Shown piece by piece: positions 8,428-17,518 of a stretch of 64,000 nt of DNA. Made by a program: the position numbers and the translations under genes. Origin of the DNA: Bacillus sp. SD088 (GTDB taxonomy: Bacteria; Bacillota; Bacilli; Bacillales; Bacillaceae_C). The notes beneath the pieces were generated by a model. The model made no database searches, was not told where the DNA came from, and saw nothing but the letters and a program-made list of their open reading frames with translations. Location of the stretch: the NCBI RefSeq assembly GCF_017355205.1, contig NZ_JADIJK010000013.1, forward strand, positions 88,609 through 152,608, written 5' to 3'. The number at the start of each line of letters is the position of its first letter. The first letter of the stretch is position 1.

Positions 8428-9843
8428 CTAGCGCTTTCTTATCGTAAAATTATCCTCCAGTAAGAGCCAATTTTGTGGAAACGGGTATCCAAGTACCCAA
8501 TAGCTAATGCCTTGTAAATTGTATTGTTTCACTAAATCGAATTTTGCTTGAGCGCTGCGGGCATCCTCAAACCAAACTTCATGATCTCTGCCCTGTTCAT
8601 CGGTATAACGGAAGAACGGCGACTGTGTCACGGTGTCATATTGGATAGCGGCTTGATGTGTTAAAGCACGTCTAAGCGCCTCTTGCATATCGAATGTTTC
8701 CGCTTCTTGTCCTTCTTTATGAGGGAGGAGCCAATCACGGGCATATAATTGAAAGCCCATAAAAATTTTATTTCTTGGAATAACTGTGACCGCATAGTCG
8801 ATGACCTGCTTCATTTGATTGATAGGGGAAATCGCCTGGGGTGGTCCAAGACGATAGCCCCATTCATATGTCATTAAAATGATAAAATCGACAATTCTGC
8901 CTTGTGCTTCATAATCGTGCGCCTCATATAAAAGGCCTTTTTGTTCGGAACTTGTTTTCGGTGCTACTGCAGTGGAAACGAAAAATCCAAGTGGATGGAG
9001 GCGATCGACTGCCTTTCGTAAAAATTGATTATAAGCTTCTCGATCGCTTTGCCGTACATTTTCAAAGTCAACATTCAGTCCCTTATATCCTTTCTCTTGC
9101 ATTACCTGCACAATGTGATCAAGTAATTTGTCCTGAAGTTGCGAGCTGGAAAGGATTTGATGGGCTAGCTCTGTGCCGGTTTCTGTAGAAGAAAAATTGG
9201 TAATACACATCATCGGGACGATCTGATTTTCAACTGCAGCTTGGATTATAGCCTGATCATTTAGCGTAGTTAGCGTTCCATCCTCTTTTATTGAGTACAC
9301 AAAAGGGGCAATATAGGTGAGATATTGCGCTACCTCCCGCACTTCTTGGGCTCCTGTTTCTCCGGTATTCATTGTATAAGCATTAACATCAATGATTGGT
9401 TTTGGAAAAGGAATAATCAAAACAGACCCTGAAACAATTTGGTTAGGGTTTTGTATCTGATTGGTTTGGATTAGTGATTGAATATTTAGTTGATATTGTT
9501 GGGCAATCTGCCATAAGGTTTCCCCAGCTTGTACCACATGAGTACGCGGGGGGATTACAAGAATGGTTCCGATACTGAGCGAAGAAGGATGACTGCTTAC
9601 CGTTGGGTTTGCCTGAAGGATGGCATTTAATTGAATGCCGTATCTTTGTGCAATTCCCCACAATGTTTCTCCTCCGCGTACTGTATGGTGAATAGCCGCA
9701 ATCGGAATCACCAAGGCTTGGCCAATTAAAAGCTTGTTTGGATCAGGCAATTCATTTGCCGTTGCAATCAGTTGACCTTGACTTCCATATTGATTAGCAA
9801 TCGTGTACAATGTCTCTCCTTTTCTTACTACATGAATAATCAT
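8428..9843 (-). CDS. LysM-repeat glycoside hydrolase family 18 protein (SleL/YaaH-like spore enzyme)
   Basis: 471 residues: three N-terminal LysM peptidoglycan-binding repeats (about 2-47, 53-99 and 102-146), then a GH18 barrel (about 155-465). The catalytic loop reads GLNVDFENV, with the acid glutamate of GH18 enzymes, and later strands show ILMTYEWG and GISYWVLGYPFPQNW. SleL/YaaH N-acetylglucosaminidases that degrade cortex muropeptides have two LysM units; the third is a variation. There is no signal peptide, consistent with deposition in the spore coat from the mother cell. A sigma-K-like -10 lies just upstream. Possible alternatives are YdhD- or YvbX-type paralogues. Confidence 0.92.
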   Translation of the reverse strand: MIIHVVRKGETLYTIANQYGSQGQLIATANELPDPNKLLIGQALVIPIAAIHHTVRGGETLWGIAQRYGIQLNAILQANPTVSSHPSSLSIGTILVIPPRTHVVQAGETLWQIAQQYQLNIQSLIQTNQIQNPNQIVSGSVLIIPFPKPIIDVNAYTMNTGETGAQEVREVAQYLTYIAPFVYSIKEDGTLTTLNDQAIIQAAVENQIVPMMCITNFSSTETGTELAHQILSSSQLQDKLLDHIVQVMQEKGYKGLNVDFENVRQSDREAYNQFLRKAVDRLHPLGFFVSTAVAPKTSSEQKGLLYEAHDYEAQGRIVDFIILMTYEWGYRLGPPQAISPINQMKQVIDYAVTVIPRNKIFMGFQLYARDWLLPHKEGQEAETFDMQEALRRALTHQAAIQYDTVTQSPFFRYTDEQGRDHEVWFEDARSAQAKFDLVKQYNLQGISYWVLGYPFPQNWLLLEDNFTIRKR

Positions 9844-9871
9844 AAACCCACTCCTAAATAGATCATATAAT

Positions 9872-9880
9872 TATTCTATG
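9872..9880 (-). promoter_or_regulatory. Possible sigma-K/sigma-E -10 element
   Basis: On the minus strand this reads CATAGAATA, fitting the sigma-K -10 pattern CATANNNTA, about 30-40 nt upstream of the LysM/GH18 start. The -35 is not clear. Mother-cell expression would suit the gene product. Confidence 0.35.
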
Positions 9881-9964
9881 CAAGCATTAAGAAAGGAAGA
9901 ACAGCTTGTTTTTCATGCTGAAAAAATAAGAAGCTATGTCCGAAAATCGATCGGGAGCATAGAT

Positions 9965-10714
9965 TTAGAGGATCTTAATGCCCTCTGCAGCGAATCGCTT
10001 ATTCAACTCATATGCAAAGTGGAGGGCGGAAGGGCTGTCCCCATGTAGACAGATCGTATCCGCTTGGACAGAAATACTGCCACCTTCAATGGTCTCTACT
10101 TTTTGTTCCATAACTATACGGATTGCTTGATCGACTGCCTGTTCCACATTGTGGATAAGTGCGTTTGCTTGATTTCTTGGTGTCAGCGTTCCATTTCTTT
10201 GATAGGTTCGATCCGCAAATACTTCGCTTGCCGTCTGTATACCTATTTTTTCGCCAGCCCTAATTAACTCGCTTCCAGATAATCCGAATAAAATAAGTTC
10301 AGGCTGAAAGCGGTAGACCGCTTCTGCAATGGCTTCTGCTAATGTTGGATCAATGGCTGCCATATTATAAAGGGCGCCATGAGGTTTGACATGCCGAAGT
10401 TTCCCACCATGGGCGACAACAAATCCATGAAGAGCACCGATTTGGTAAAGGACAATCTCAAATACCTCTTGGGGAGAAACCTTCATCGTTCTTCTGCCAA
10501 ATCCCTGCAGATCAGGAAGCCCGGGATGTGCTCCGATCGCAACATTATGCTCCAGCGCCAACTGAACAGTTTGATTCATCGTTGTGAAATCCCCAGCGTG
10601 TAGGCCACAGGCTATATTGGCGGAGGAGATATAAGGCATGATGTCTTCATCACACCCAATTCTATAGGCGCCAAAACCTTCTCCAATATCACAGTTTAAA
10701 TCGATCTGCTTCAT
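9965..10714 (-). CDS. pxpA: 5-oxoprolinase subunit PxpA (LamB/YcsF family)
   Basis: 249 residues of the LamB/YcsF family: DLNCDIGEGFG at the N-terminus, then NIACGLHAGDF, GAHPGLPDL and RHVKPHGALYN, which carry conserved acidic and histidine residues. With PxpB and PxpC it forms the ATP-dependent 5-oxoprolinase that opens pyroglutamate to glutamate, a housekeeping repair of spontaneously cyclised glutamine. Last gene of the leftward pxpB-pxpC-pxpA unit, 16 bp after pxpC. Confidence 0.95.
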   Translation of the reverse strand: MKQIDLNCDIGEGFGAYRIGCDEDIMPYISSANIACGLHAGDFTTMNQTVQLALEHNVAIGAHPGLPDLQGFGRRTMKVSPQEVFEIVLYQIGALHGFVVAHGGKLRHVKPHGALYNMAAIDPTLAEAIAEAVYRFQPELILFGLSGSELIRAGEKIGIQTASEVFADRTYQRNGTLTPRNQANALIHNVEQAVDQAIRIVMEQKVETIEGGSISVQADTICLHGDSPSALHFAYELNKRFAAEGIKIL

Positions 10715-10730
10715 ATGAAAGCCTCCTAAA

Positions 10731-11699
10731 TTAAGACATCTCCTGCCATTTCATTCGGCAAGCAATTTTTACTTTTTCTAAAGTTTGATGTTGTTTATGT
10801 GTTTTTTGATACGCTTCTTGTAAGGTAATTTCTTGAAAGTAAAGTTTTTGCCCCGGTCGCATTTGGCTTAACCGTGGAAGATCACTTTGTATTACTTCAC
10901 CGATTTTTGGGTAGCCACCTGTTGGTTGACGATCAGCCATTAAAATAATCGGCTGTCCACTTGGAGGGATTTGTATGCTCCCGAATGTTGTTGCTTCTGT
11001 GATTAACTCTCTAGACTCTTCCCATTCTAGAGCAGGGCCTGACAATCGATATCCCATTCGATTTGAATCAGGCTTTATTGTAAAAAAGCTAGATTCAAAG
11101 ACTTGCAATGACTCTTTTTTAAACCAGTGATAGTGTCGCCCTCTTATAAAATGAATAGGTGAGCAATTTTTATTGATATAGTGGTTGTTTATATGATAAG
11201 GGAATCCCCAATCGGGCGCTAGGGAGGGTACTTCACTTTTGCTTGGAAGAATATCCCCCTCTTTTAAGGCCCTGCCATTCAATCCCCCTATCTTAGCTTT
11301 CAAATCCGTACTATAGCTATGTAGTACCTTTTGGAGGGGAAATCCTCCTTTTACAGCTAGATATGTTCTCATTCCAGTCTTAGCATAACCAAACGTTAAA
11401 ATATCGCCTTTTTGAACGAAAACAGGCTTGCCTTGTGCCAGCTTCTTTCCATTTCTAGTTACGTCCATATTAGCGCCAAAAATAGCGAGAAATAGATCTT
11501 CCTGGATTTCAAGTGTTGGTCCATGAACAGTCATTTCTAAAACAGCTTCATTTTCGTGATTGTTAAGCAGGATATTCGCTATCCTTGCAGCCCATGGATC
11601 CATTGCTCCACAAACCGAAACCCCAAGACTTTGCCAACCATGTCTACCGAAATCCTGTATCGTCGTTTGCATACCTGGCTTGATCACGTAAAGAGACAT
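10731..11699 (-). CDS. pxpC: 5-oxoprolinase subunit PxpC (KipA/biotin-dependent carboxyltransferase family)
   Basis: 322 residues, the AHS2 domain family: IKPGMQTTIQDFGRHGWQ at the start, GAMDPWAARIAN, RMGYRLSGP and ILMADRQPTGGYPKIG. In Bacillus subtilis the homologue is KipA/YcsJ. Works with PxpB as the carboxyltransferase-like half of 5-oxoprolinase. The start overlaps the end of pxpB by 16 bp, so the two are translationally linked. Confidence 0.95.
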   Translation of the reverse strand: MSLYVIKPGMQTTIQDFGRHGWQSLGVSVCGAMDPWAARIANILLNNHENEAVLEMTVHGPTLEIQEDLFLAIFGANMDVTRNGKKLAQGKPVFVQKGDILTFGYAKTGMRTYLAVKGGFPLQKVLHSYSTDLKAKIGGLNGRALKEGDILPSKSEVPSLAPDWGFPYHINNHYINKNCSPIHFIRGRHYHWFKKESLQVFESSFFTIKPDSNRMGYRLSGPALEWEESRELITEATTFGSIQIPPSGQPIILMADRQPTGGYPKIGEVIQSDLPRLSQMRPGQKLYFQEITLQEAYQKTHKQHQTLEKVKIACRMKWQEMS

Positions 11700-12388
11700 G
11701 TCTTTCCCTCCAAAGCTTGAAATTCTTCATTACTGATAGCGATAAAGCGAATCGAATCTCCAGGCTGAAGCAGGGTAGGCGGATGATGGTCTTGATTGAA
11801 AAGTCGATAAGGTGTTCTACCAATAATTTGCCAGCCACCTGGAGAGGTTAAGGGATAGATGCCAGTTTGCTCACCTGCAATGCCAACAGAGCCGGCAGGG
11901 ATTTCCGCTCGGGGAGTAGTTCGTCTAGGTACCGCTATTTTCGAGTCCATCCCACCAAGAAAGGGAAAGCCTGGTGAAAATCCTAAGAAATAGACAGGAT
12001 AATGTTTGCTTGTATGAATTCGAATCACTTCTTGTTCAGATATCCCGTTTGATTTAGCTACAAATTGTAAATCTAGCGCATAGGGCTCTTCATAGCAAAC
12101 GGGAATATCTTTGAGTTTTTTCACTTCCTGTGCTGTCGATAAAATGGGATTAAGTTGTAGAATGGATGATTTTAATGTTTCATAGGGAAAAGAAGAAATA
12201 GACCCTGAATAATAAAAAATAGTAAGTGTCGTATAAGCTGGAACAATATCCAAAACTCCGGGAAGATCTGCCACTTCAATTGCCTTCTTCCAACTGAGAA
12301 TCTTCTGGTTCGTTTCCAGATTAATGGAATCTCCAAATTCCATGATTAAGGCGTCTTCACCCAGTGGGAAAAACCTTATTGCATCCAC
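11684..12388 (-). CDS. pxpB: 5-oxoprolinase subunit PxpB (KipI family)
   Basis: 234 residues of the AHS1/KipI family: FFPLGEDALIMEFG, VYFLGFSPGFPFLGG, RTTPRAEIPAGSVGIAGEQT and SPGGWQIIGRTP. The GTG at 12388 is chosen because AAAGGGGTG lies about 6 nt upstream and the protein then aligns with the family N-terminus; an in-frame ATG at 12487 would overlap the uppP terminator. First gene of the pxpBCA operon. KipI in Bacillus subtilis also inhibits the sporulation kinase KinA; whether this one does is unknown. Confidence 0.94.
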   Translation of the reverse strand: MDAIRFFPLGEDALIMEFGDSINLETNQKILSWKKAIEVADLPGVLDIVPAYTTLTIFYYSGSISSFPYETLKSSILQLNPILSTAQEVKKLKDIPVCYEEPYALDLQFVAKSNGISEQEVIRIHTSKHYPVYFLGFSPGFPFLGGMDSKIAVPRRTTPRAEIPAGSVGIAGEQTGIYPLTSPGGWQIIGRTPYRLFNQDHHPPTLLQPGDSIRFIAISNEEFQALEGKTCLFT

Positions 12389-12488
12389 GCTTTTCACCCC
12401 TTTATCGAGATCTATACCTACTACTATACCAAGAGGAGAAATACTTTTACAGAGATTATGATCACGATAACCGCCAAATAGCGACATG

Positions 12489-12515
12489 AAAAAAGACCAA
12501 GCTTTTAACTTGGCC
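12489..12515 (-). terminator. Leftward terminator after uppP
   Basis: Read leftward: CCAAG-TTAAAAG-CTTGG followed by TCTTTTTTC. It ends the uppP transcript just before the pxpB leader. Confidence 0.75.
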
Positions 12516-12545
12516 TACTAGGATGAATCAGAAATGTAGTGAAAA

Positions 12546-13394
12546 TCAACCAACAGAATAATACACAACGGCTAACACAATAGCTAGAAGAATCCGGTAG
12601 ATGGCGAAGGGACGTAATTTTACCCGGCTGATCAGGGCTAGGAAAAAGCGAATTGAGACCCAAGCAAAGACAAAGGCACTAATAAAGCCGACGATAAAAA
12701 AGGGCAACACATCGAGTGTCATCACATCCCATTTTTTCAAAAGGGAAACGGCGCTCGCTCCGAACATGATAGGGACAGCCATAATAAAAGTGAAATCCGC
12801 GGCTGCACGATGTTTTAATCCCATTAATACACCACCGGAGATTGTGGCGCCTGAGCGTGAGAAGCCTGGCCATAAGGAAATACATTGGAAAAGACCAATC
12901 AGAAAAGCTTGGCGATATGTAATTTCATCAAGTGAATTCCCGCGGAAATTTCGTTCCTTTTTAGATTGCCGGTCAGCGACCAGCATAAGAATCGCTCCGG
13001 CAACGAGGGCCAATAGAACAGTCTCGATCCGAAATAAATATTTGTCGATAACATCTTCAAAGGCCAGCCCTAACACGGCGGCGGGAATCAGACCAACGAT
13101 GACATGAGAGAGTCTTAAATGGGAGCCATGGGAGGAGGTGTTTGTCCTGCCAACCTTAACCCCGACCAAACTCCAAAGGCGTGACCAAAAGACAATGACA
13201 ACGGCCATTATCGAGCCTAGTTGAATGACGACTTTAAATGTATTGGCTACTTCCTGTGAGCCTAATAATGCGGCCGATTTGAACAGCATATCATCAACAA
13301 TAATCATATGACCTGTTGAGGAAACAGGAGCAAATTCGGTCATGCCTTCTACAAATCCTAGAATAAGTGCGACAATCCAATCACGAATATCCAT
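12546..13394 (-). CDS. uppP: Undecaprenyl-diphosphatase UppP (BacA family)
   Basis: 282 residues, about eight membrane segments. The two catalytic signatures are present: EGMTEFAPVSSTGHM (about 15-30) and PGFSRSGATISGG (about 170-182). The enzyme removes one phosphate from undecaprenyl diphosphate at the outer face of the membrane, recycling the lipid carrier for peptidoglycan and teichoic acid synthesis; overexpression gives bacitracin tolerance. ATG start with GAGAGGAG upstream. Monocistronic. Confidence 0.96.
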   Translation of the reverse strand: MDIRDWIVALILGFVEGMTEFAPVSSTGHMIIVDDMLFKSAALLGSQEVANTFKVVIQLGSIMAVVIVFWSRLWSLVGVKVGRTNTSSHGSHLRLSHVIVGLIPAAVLGLAFEDVIDKYLFRIETVLLALVAGAILMLVADRQSKKERNFRGNSLDEITYRQAFLIGLFQCISLWPGFSRSGATISGGVLMGLKHRAAADFTFIMAVPIMFGASAVSLLKKWDVMTLDVLPFFIVGFISAFVFAWVSIRFFLALISRVKLRPFAIYRILLAIVLAVVYYSVG

Positions 13395-13607
13395 AAGTAA
13401 CTCCTCTCATTAATAAACCTTGATCCTAAATGCTTCTAGCTAACTTAATACTCGTCCTTTATTCAGTTTACACATGCTTGAGGAAAAAAAGAACATATTT
13501 ATCAATAATTAATAATATACATACACTACTTTTTCATTGTATAATAGATCTTAACACCATTTTAAAAAAATAGGAGGTGGACCACCTTTCTCTGAAAGGT
13601 GAACCAT

Positions 13608-14933
13608 TTGGACGTTGCCAGTTTACTCTTAATTGCTTTATTAATTGCTTTAACCGCCTTTTTTGTTGCTACGGAATTTGCGATTGTTAAAATTAGAAGT
13701 TCTCGGATTGACCAGCTAGTAGAAGAAGGGAAGCCAGGGGCGAAAGCTGCCAAGCATGTGATTACTCACATGGATGAATACTTATCCGCCTGTCAATTAG
13801 GAATTACTGTTACAGCTCTTGGAATTGGTTGGTTGGGTGAGCCAGCCGTCAAAAGTTTACTTGATCCAGTTCTTGATAAGCTGCAAATTAATTCATCTTT
13901 TTCGACCATTATTTCGGTTGCAGTTTCATTTTTATTTATTACGTATCTCCATGTCGTAGTAGGGGAGCTTGCACCAAAAACAATGGCCATTCAAAGAGCA
14001 GAAAATATTACCTTACTTGCTGCTAAACCGATTATCTGGTTTTACAAATTGATGTTTCCGTTCATTTGGTTACTGAATGGTTCTGCCCGGCTTATTATTA
14101 AAGCGTTTGGTATGCAGCCAGTGATGGAGCACGAAACTTCCCATACTGAAGAAGAGTTAAGAATTATCTTGTCAGATAGTTATAAAAGTGGGGAAATTAA
14201 TCAATCAGAACTATTATACGTGAATAATATTTTTAAGTTTGATGACCGAAGTGCAAAAGAAATTATGGTTCCTAGAACCGAAATGATTTCTCTTTCGACC
14301 GATAATAGTTTCCAAGACTGGATGGACATCATAAAAACAGAGAAGCTGACACGTTATCCTATTTATGATGGGGATAAAGACAATATTGTAGGAATTATCA
14401 ATGTAAAAGATATTTTAATGGCCCAGATCAGCCACACTAAATCCAATTCAGAGATGAAATTGACTGCTTTTCTTAAACCAGTGATTCTCATTATTGAAAC
14501 GATTTCCATACAGGAGTTATTTCTGAAAATGCAGCAAGAACGTATTCATATGGCTGTGTTAATGGATGAATATGGCGGTACATCAGGTCTTGTTACGATT
14601 GAAGATATCATCGAGGAAATCGTTGGAGATATCCGCGATGAATTTGATGCAGATGAGAAAGAGGAAATTACCAAAATTTCTGAAAACCAATATGTATTAA
14701 GTGGGAAAGTCTTAGTGAATGAAGTAAATGATTTATTAGGCATCTCATTATCCGACGAAGAGGTAGATACGCTCGGAGGATGGATCTTATCACAGAATAG
14801 TGATGTGAAAATGGGAGATACCTTTTCACATGATCATTTTACCTTCACTGTAAAAGAAATGGATGGACATCAGGTTCGCTATATTTCCGCTAAAAGGGAA
14901 GAAGTCCTTTTACAAATGGTTGAAAATGAATAA
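13608..14933 (+). CDS. CNNM/CBS-domain membrane protein (HlyC/CorC family)
   Basis: 441 residues: an N-terminal DUF21/CNNM domain with three to four membrane segments (about 1-190, with FFVATEFAIVKIRSSRI), two CBS domains (about 210-340) and a C-terminal CorC/HlyC-type domain. Related to MpfA/YhdP/YrkA, implicated in magnesium efflux or homeostasis. The TTG at 13608 is preferred because AAAGGTG sits 7 nt upstream and the protein then starts MDVASLLLIA like its homologues. A GTG three codons earlier is possible. The leader contains a small GGTGG/CCACC hairpin over an upstream AGGAGG. Confidence 0.9.
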   Translation: MDVASLLLIALLIALTAFFVATEFAIVKIRSSRIDQLVEEGKPGAKAAKHVITHMDEYLSACQLGITVTALGIGWLGEPAVKSLLDPVLDKLQINSSFSTIISVAVSFLFITYLHVVVGELAPKTMAIQRAENITLLAAKPIIWFYKLMFPFIWLLNGSARLIIKAFGMQPVMEHETSHTEEELRIILSDSYKSGEINQSELLYVNNIFKFDDRSAKEIMVPRTEMISLSTDNSFQDWMDIIKTEKLTRYPIYDGDKDNIVGIINVKDILMAQISHTKSNSEMKLTAFLKPVILIIETISIQELFLKMQQERIHMAVLMDEYGGTSGLVTIEDIIEEIVGDIRDEFDADEKEEITKISENQYVLSGKVLVNEVNDLLGISLSDEEVDTLGGWILSQNSDVKMGDTFSHDHFTFTVKEMDGHQVRYISAKREEVLLQMVENE

Positions 14934-15206
14934 ATAAAGTGAAACTTCATTCAGTGGGGGTTTTTTCCATCCCCCACTGAATGTTAAGGATCAAAGGCTA
15001 AATTCGCAACATCCTGTTGGCAGGCTTAAAGCACGACATCCTGTCGTTTCGCCCGCACTAGTACGTCCTGTACGTCGCAACGCCTTTGTGACCTGCGTCC
15101 TGCAGGCCCGAACCAACCGGGTATTTACTGGCAGTTGTCCCCCACTTAGAATTTTCGTTTTCACCTCGAATTCTTGATGGGGGTCTTACTGCCAGTTAAA
15201 TCGGGA
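14934..15206. repeat. Dispersed repeat D, copy 2 (about 270 bp)
   Basis: Starts immediately at the stop codon of the CBS-domain gene and matches 1594-1842. The opening hairpin CATTCAGTGGGGG / CCCCCACTGAATG could terminate transcription. It then carries the GTACGTCCTGTACGTCG core and the ACTGGCAGT / ACTGCCAGT pair. Compared with copy 1 it has an extra internal segment of about 20 bp near 15145. Confidence 0.8.
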
Positions 15207-15210
15207 TAAA

Positions 15211-15252
15211 CGAAAAAAGCATGCTAAATAACCAATAGCATGCTTTTTTCGT
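15211..15252. terminator. Perfect bidirectional terminator hairpin
   Basis: CGAAAAAAGCATGCTA (15211-15226) pairs with TAGCATGCTTTTTTCG, with T-runs on both strands. It can end the rightward CBS-gene transcript and a leftward transcript from luxS. Confidence 0.85.
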
Positions 15253-15297
15253 GGTTTAGAAACTATTTGGATAAACCCTAACAAGAAGCCTTTTCAT

Positions 15298-15412
15298 CCA
15301 GCTTCAAGTACCTAGCTCTGAGAAGCCCACAGAATGTGAGTTCATCGGCGAAGACATGTGGACAGTGGAGATCTTAGCCGACAATTGGCGGGCGCCTTGC
15401 GCTTTTGTTCTT
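15298..15412 (+). repeat. Foldback repeat, divergent copy R1
   Basis: Begins CCAGCTTCAAG and ends GGGCGCCTTGCGCTTTTG, the same kind of ends as the R2-R6 elements, but with an unrelated middle. No ORF. Confidence 0.55.
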
Positions 15413-15473
15413 GTTAAGGAAATTATAAAATTCTTGGCCTGTGGATAACTGTTTACGTTGCGGCTTGACATCC

Positions 15474-15620
15474 AGCTCCAGCGCCCAGCGACTAGCAAAC
15501 TTTCGGTTTCTTCCTACGATAAGTCAACATCCATTCGCTTTCCAAGCTCATGGTGTTTCCTTTATCTCGTCAGAACCCTAAAAAGTTTGTACGTCGCTAA
15601 ACGGGCGCTTGCGCTTTTGT
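15474..15620 (+). repeat. Foldback repeat R2, abutting the luxS stop codon
   Basis: Ends AGCTCCAGCGCCCAG (left) and GGGCGCTTGCGCTTTTG (right) are partly complementary (AGCGCC/GGCGCT). Its middle matches R3 (39308-39455), for example CGACTAGCAAACTTTCGGT and CCTACGATAAGTCAACATC. The right end touches the luxS stop codon at 15621. Confidence 0.85.
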
Positions 15621-16088
15621 TCATTCCCCAAATACTTCGCGCCATTCATCTTTTTTTGCAAGCATTTCACGGGCGAGTGCTTGTGCACCTTCTAGGCTGT
15701 GGCTTGCTGCCCAACCGCATTGCACCTCATTGCAGGCAGGAACTTCTGTCGCAACGAGAACATCGTTTAGCGTTTGTTCAACAGCATCAAGGATTTCATC
15801 AAAATTGTCATGATTAATTACTGTTAGATAGAATCCTGTTTGGCATCCCATTGGGCTTAAATCGACTACACTATTATGGTGATTCCGGATTAATTCTGCC
15901 ATTAAGTGCTCAAGTGAATGAAGAGCAGGCATTTCCATATGCGCCTTGTTCGGTTGTTTTAGGCGAAGGTCATATTTATGAATAACATCCCCATTTGCGC
16001 CTTCTGTGACTCCTGCTAGGCGAATGTAAGGTGCCTTTACTTTTGTGTGATCAAGATTAAAACTTTCAACATTCATTTTTTGAACCAT
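15621..16088 (-). CDS. luxS: S-ribosylhomocysteine lyase LuxS
   Basis: 155 residues, the family length. Metal ligands appear in HSLEHL (His, His) and [11 protein letters not shown] (Cys), and [13 protein letters not shown] carries the catalytic cysteine. Splits S-ribosylhomocysteine into homocysteine and the AI-2 precursor DPD in the activated methyl cycle. The start follows AGGAG. It lies 95 bp downstream of the SAM-riboswitch transcription unit; partial read-through is possible, but an AT-rich gap could hold its own promoter. Confidence 0.97.
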   Translation of the reverse strand: MVQKMNVESFNLDHTKVKAPYIRLAGVTEGANGDVIHKYDLRLKQPNKAHMEMPALHSLEHLMAELIRNHHNSVVDLSPMGCQTGFYLTVINHDNFDEILDAVEQTLNDVLVATEVPACNEVQCGWAASHSLEGAQALAREMLAKKDEWREVFGE

Positions 16089-16182
16089 AATCTAATTCAC
16101 TCCTAAACGATTTATCATTTCTACTAATATCGTAACATATTTTATTAAAATTTGGTCTTTTATCTATTCATCCTCAATCCAG

Positions 16183-17496
16183 CTACTCTTTATTCTTGCT
16201 GTTTGTATGACGATGTCTTGGAAAGTTAAAGAGTATGGCCAAAATACCACAGATACCAAGTGCCATCGGATAGAATGAGAATGGTATGATACTAACAGGT
16301 GAAATCGCAGCTAGTCCTGAAGCAACAAGCATTTGTCCACCATAGGGAACAATTCCTTGCCAGCATCCTGCGAAAATATCTAATAGACTTGCAGATTTTC
16401 GCGGGTCTATTTTATATTCATCTGCGATATCTTTAGCTAATGGACCGGTCATAATAATCGAAATTGTATTATTGGCTGTGGCAATATCTGTGACACTGAC
16501 CAATCCAGCAATCCCAAACTCCGCGCCTTTTTTTGTTTTCAGTTTACTCTTGATAAAGTTTAGTAACCAGTCAATCCCTCCATTATGTTGAATAATGCCT
16601 ATCATACCACCAATAAGTACAGCGACAATAGCAATATCCTCCATATTTATTATTCCTTGAGAAATGGTTTTAATCAATCCCGTTGTAGTATAGGAGCCAT
16701 CAATTAAACCAATCGCCCCAGCAAAAATCGTCCCTCCAAGCAAGACAACGACAACATTAATTCCTACTAATGCGGCAACTAACACGAGAATATAAGGGAG
16801 AACTTTTATGAAATTAAAAGGATATTCCCCAAGAGTCTGGATCTCATTTCCCATGGTTACAAGCCAAAGAATGAGGGCTGTCACAATTGCTCCAGGTAAA
16901 ATAATAAAAAAGTTTGTTTTGAACTTGTCGTTCATCTTTGTTTTTTGCGTACGTACAGCGGCAATCGTCGTATCCGAGATCATTGATAAATTGTCGCCAA
17001 ACATGGCTCCGCCAATGACTGTCCCCATAGCTAAAGCCATTGATATTCCTGTTTGGTCAGCAATACCCATGCCAATTGGTGTTAAGGCAGCTACTGTGCC
17101 CATGGATGTCCCCATTGAAATGGAAATAAAGCAGCCGACTATAAATAATCCTACCATTAATAGATTACTAGGAATGAAGGATAGTCCCATATTCACGGTA
17201 GAGTCAACTGCCCCCATCCCCTTAGCAGTTTCTGCAAATGCACCTGCTAGTATAAAAATTACAACCATTAAAATAATATTGGGGTGGCCGGCCCCTTTTG
17301 TAAAGATGTCTAATTTTCTTGTTAAAGTTTCCTTTCTGTTCATCGCTAATGCAACGGTTGCGGCAATAACAATCGCAACATTTAATGGCATATTTGAAAA
17401 GTCTCCGGAAATAATTCCATTCCCAATAAAAAGCAACACAAACACAAGCAATGGTAACAGCGCTAGAAGACTTCCTTTTTTCGTCTTCGTCGTCAT
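16183..17496 (-). CDS. NhaC-family transporter, likely a methionine or sulfur-compound transporter (MetT-like)
   Basis: 437 residues with about eleven membrane segments of the NhaC/ArsB-type Na+:H+ antiporter superfamily: GTSMGTVAALTPIG, GGAMFGDNLSMISDTTIAA, DIATANNTISIIMTGP and CWQGIVPYGGQ. By sequence alone it would be called a sodium/proton antiporter. It is the second gene, 22 bp after the SDR, behind a SAM-I riboswitch. NhaC-type proteins under S-box control have been proposed as methionine transporters (MetT) from comparative genomics. I therefore infer uptake of methionine or a related metabolite; the substrate is unproven. Confidence 0.85.
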   Translation of the reverse strand: MTTKTKKGSLLALLPLLVFVLLFIGNGIISGDFSNMPLNVAIVIAATVALAMNRKETLTRKLDIFTKGAGHPNIILMVVIFILAGAFAETAKGMGAVDSTVNMGLSFIPSNLLMVGLFIVGCFISISMGTSMGTVAALTPIGMGIADQTGISMALAMGTVIGGAMFGDNLSMISDTTIAAVRTQKTKMNDKFKTNFFIILPGAIVTALILWLVTMGNEIQTLGEYPFNFIKVLPYILVLVAALVGINVVVVLLGGTIFAGAIGLIDGSYTTTGLIKTISQGIINMEDIAIVAVLIGGMIGIIQHNGGIDWLLNFIKSKLKTKKGAEFGIAGLVSVTDIATANNTISIIMTGPLAKDIADEYKIDPRKSASLLDIFAGCWQGIVPYGGQMLVASGLAAISPVSIIPFSFYPMALGICGILAILFNFPRHRHTNSKNKE

Positions 17497-17518
17497 AAAT
17501 AACCCCCCTTAAACTTGA

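Noticed and set aside
12601..13107. Rightward ORF of 168 codons opposite uppP
   Set aside because: Lies fully within uppP, is rich in basic residues typical of a shadow frame, and has no start signal.
15458..15817. Rightward ORF of 119 codons across repeat R2 and the end of luxS
   Set aside because: Half repeat, half luxS antisense; not a gene.
16808..17512. Rightward ORF of 234 codons opposite the NhaC-type transporter
   Set aside because: Long only because the membrane-protein codons on the other strand avoid stops; no motif or ribosome site.
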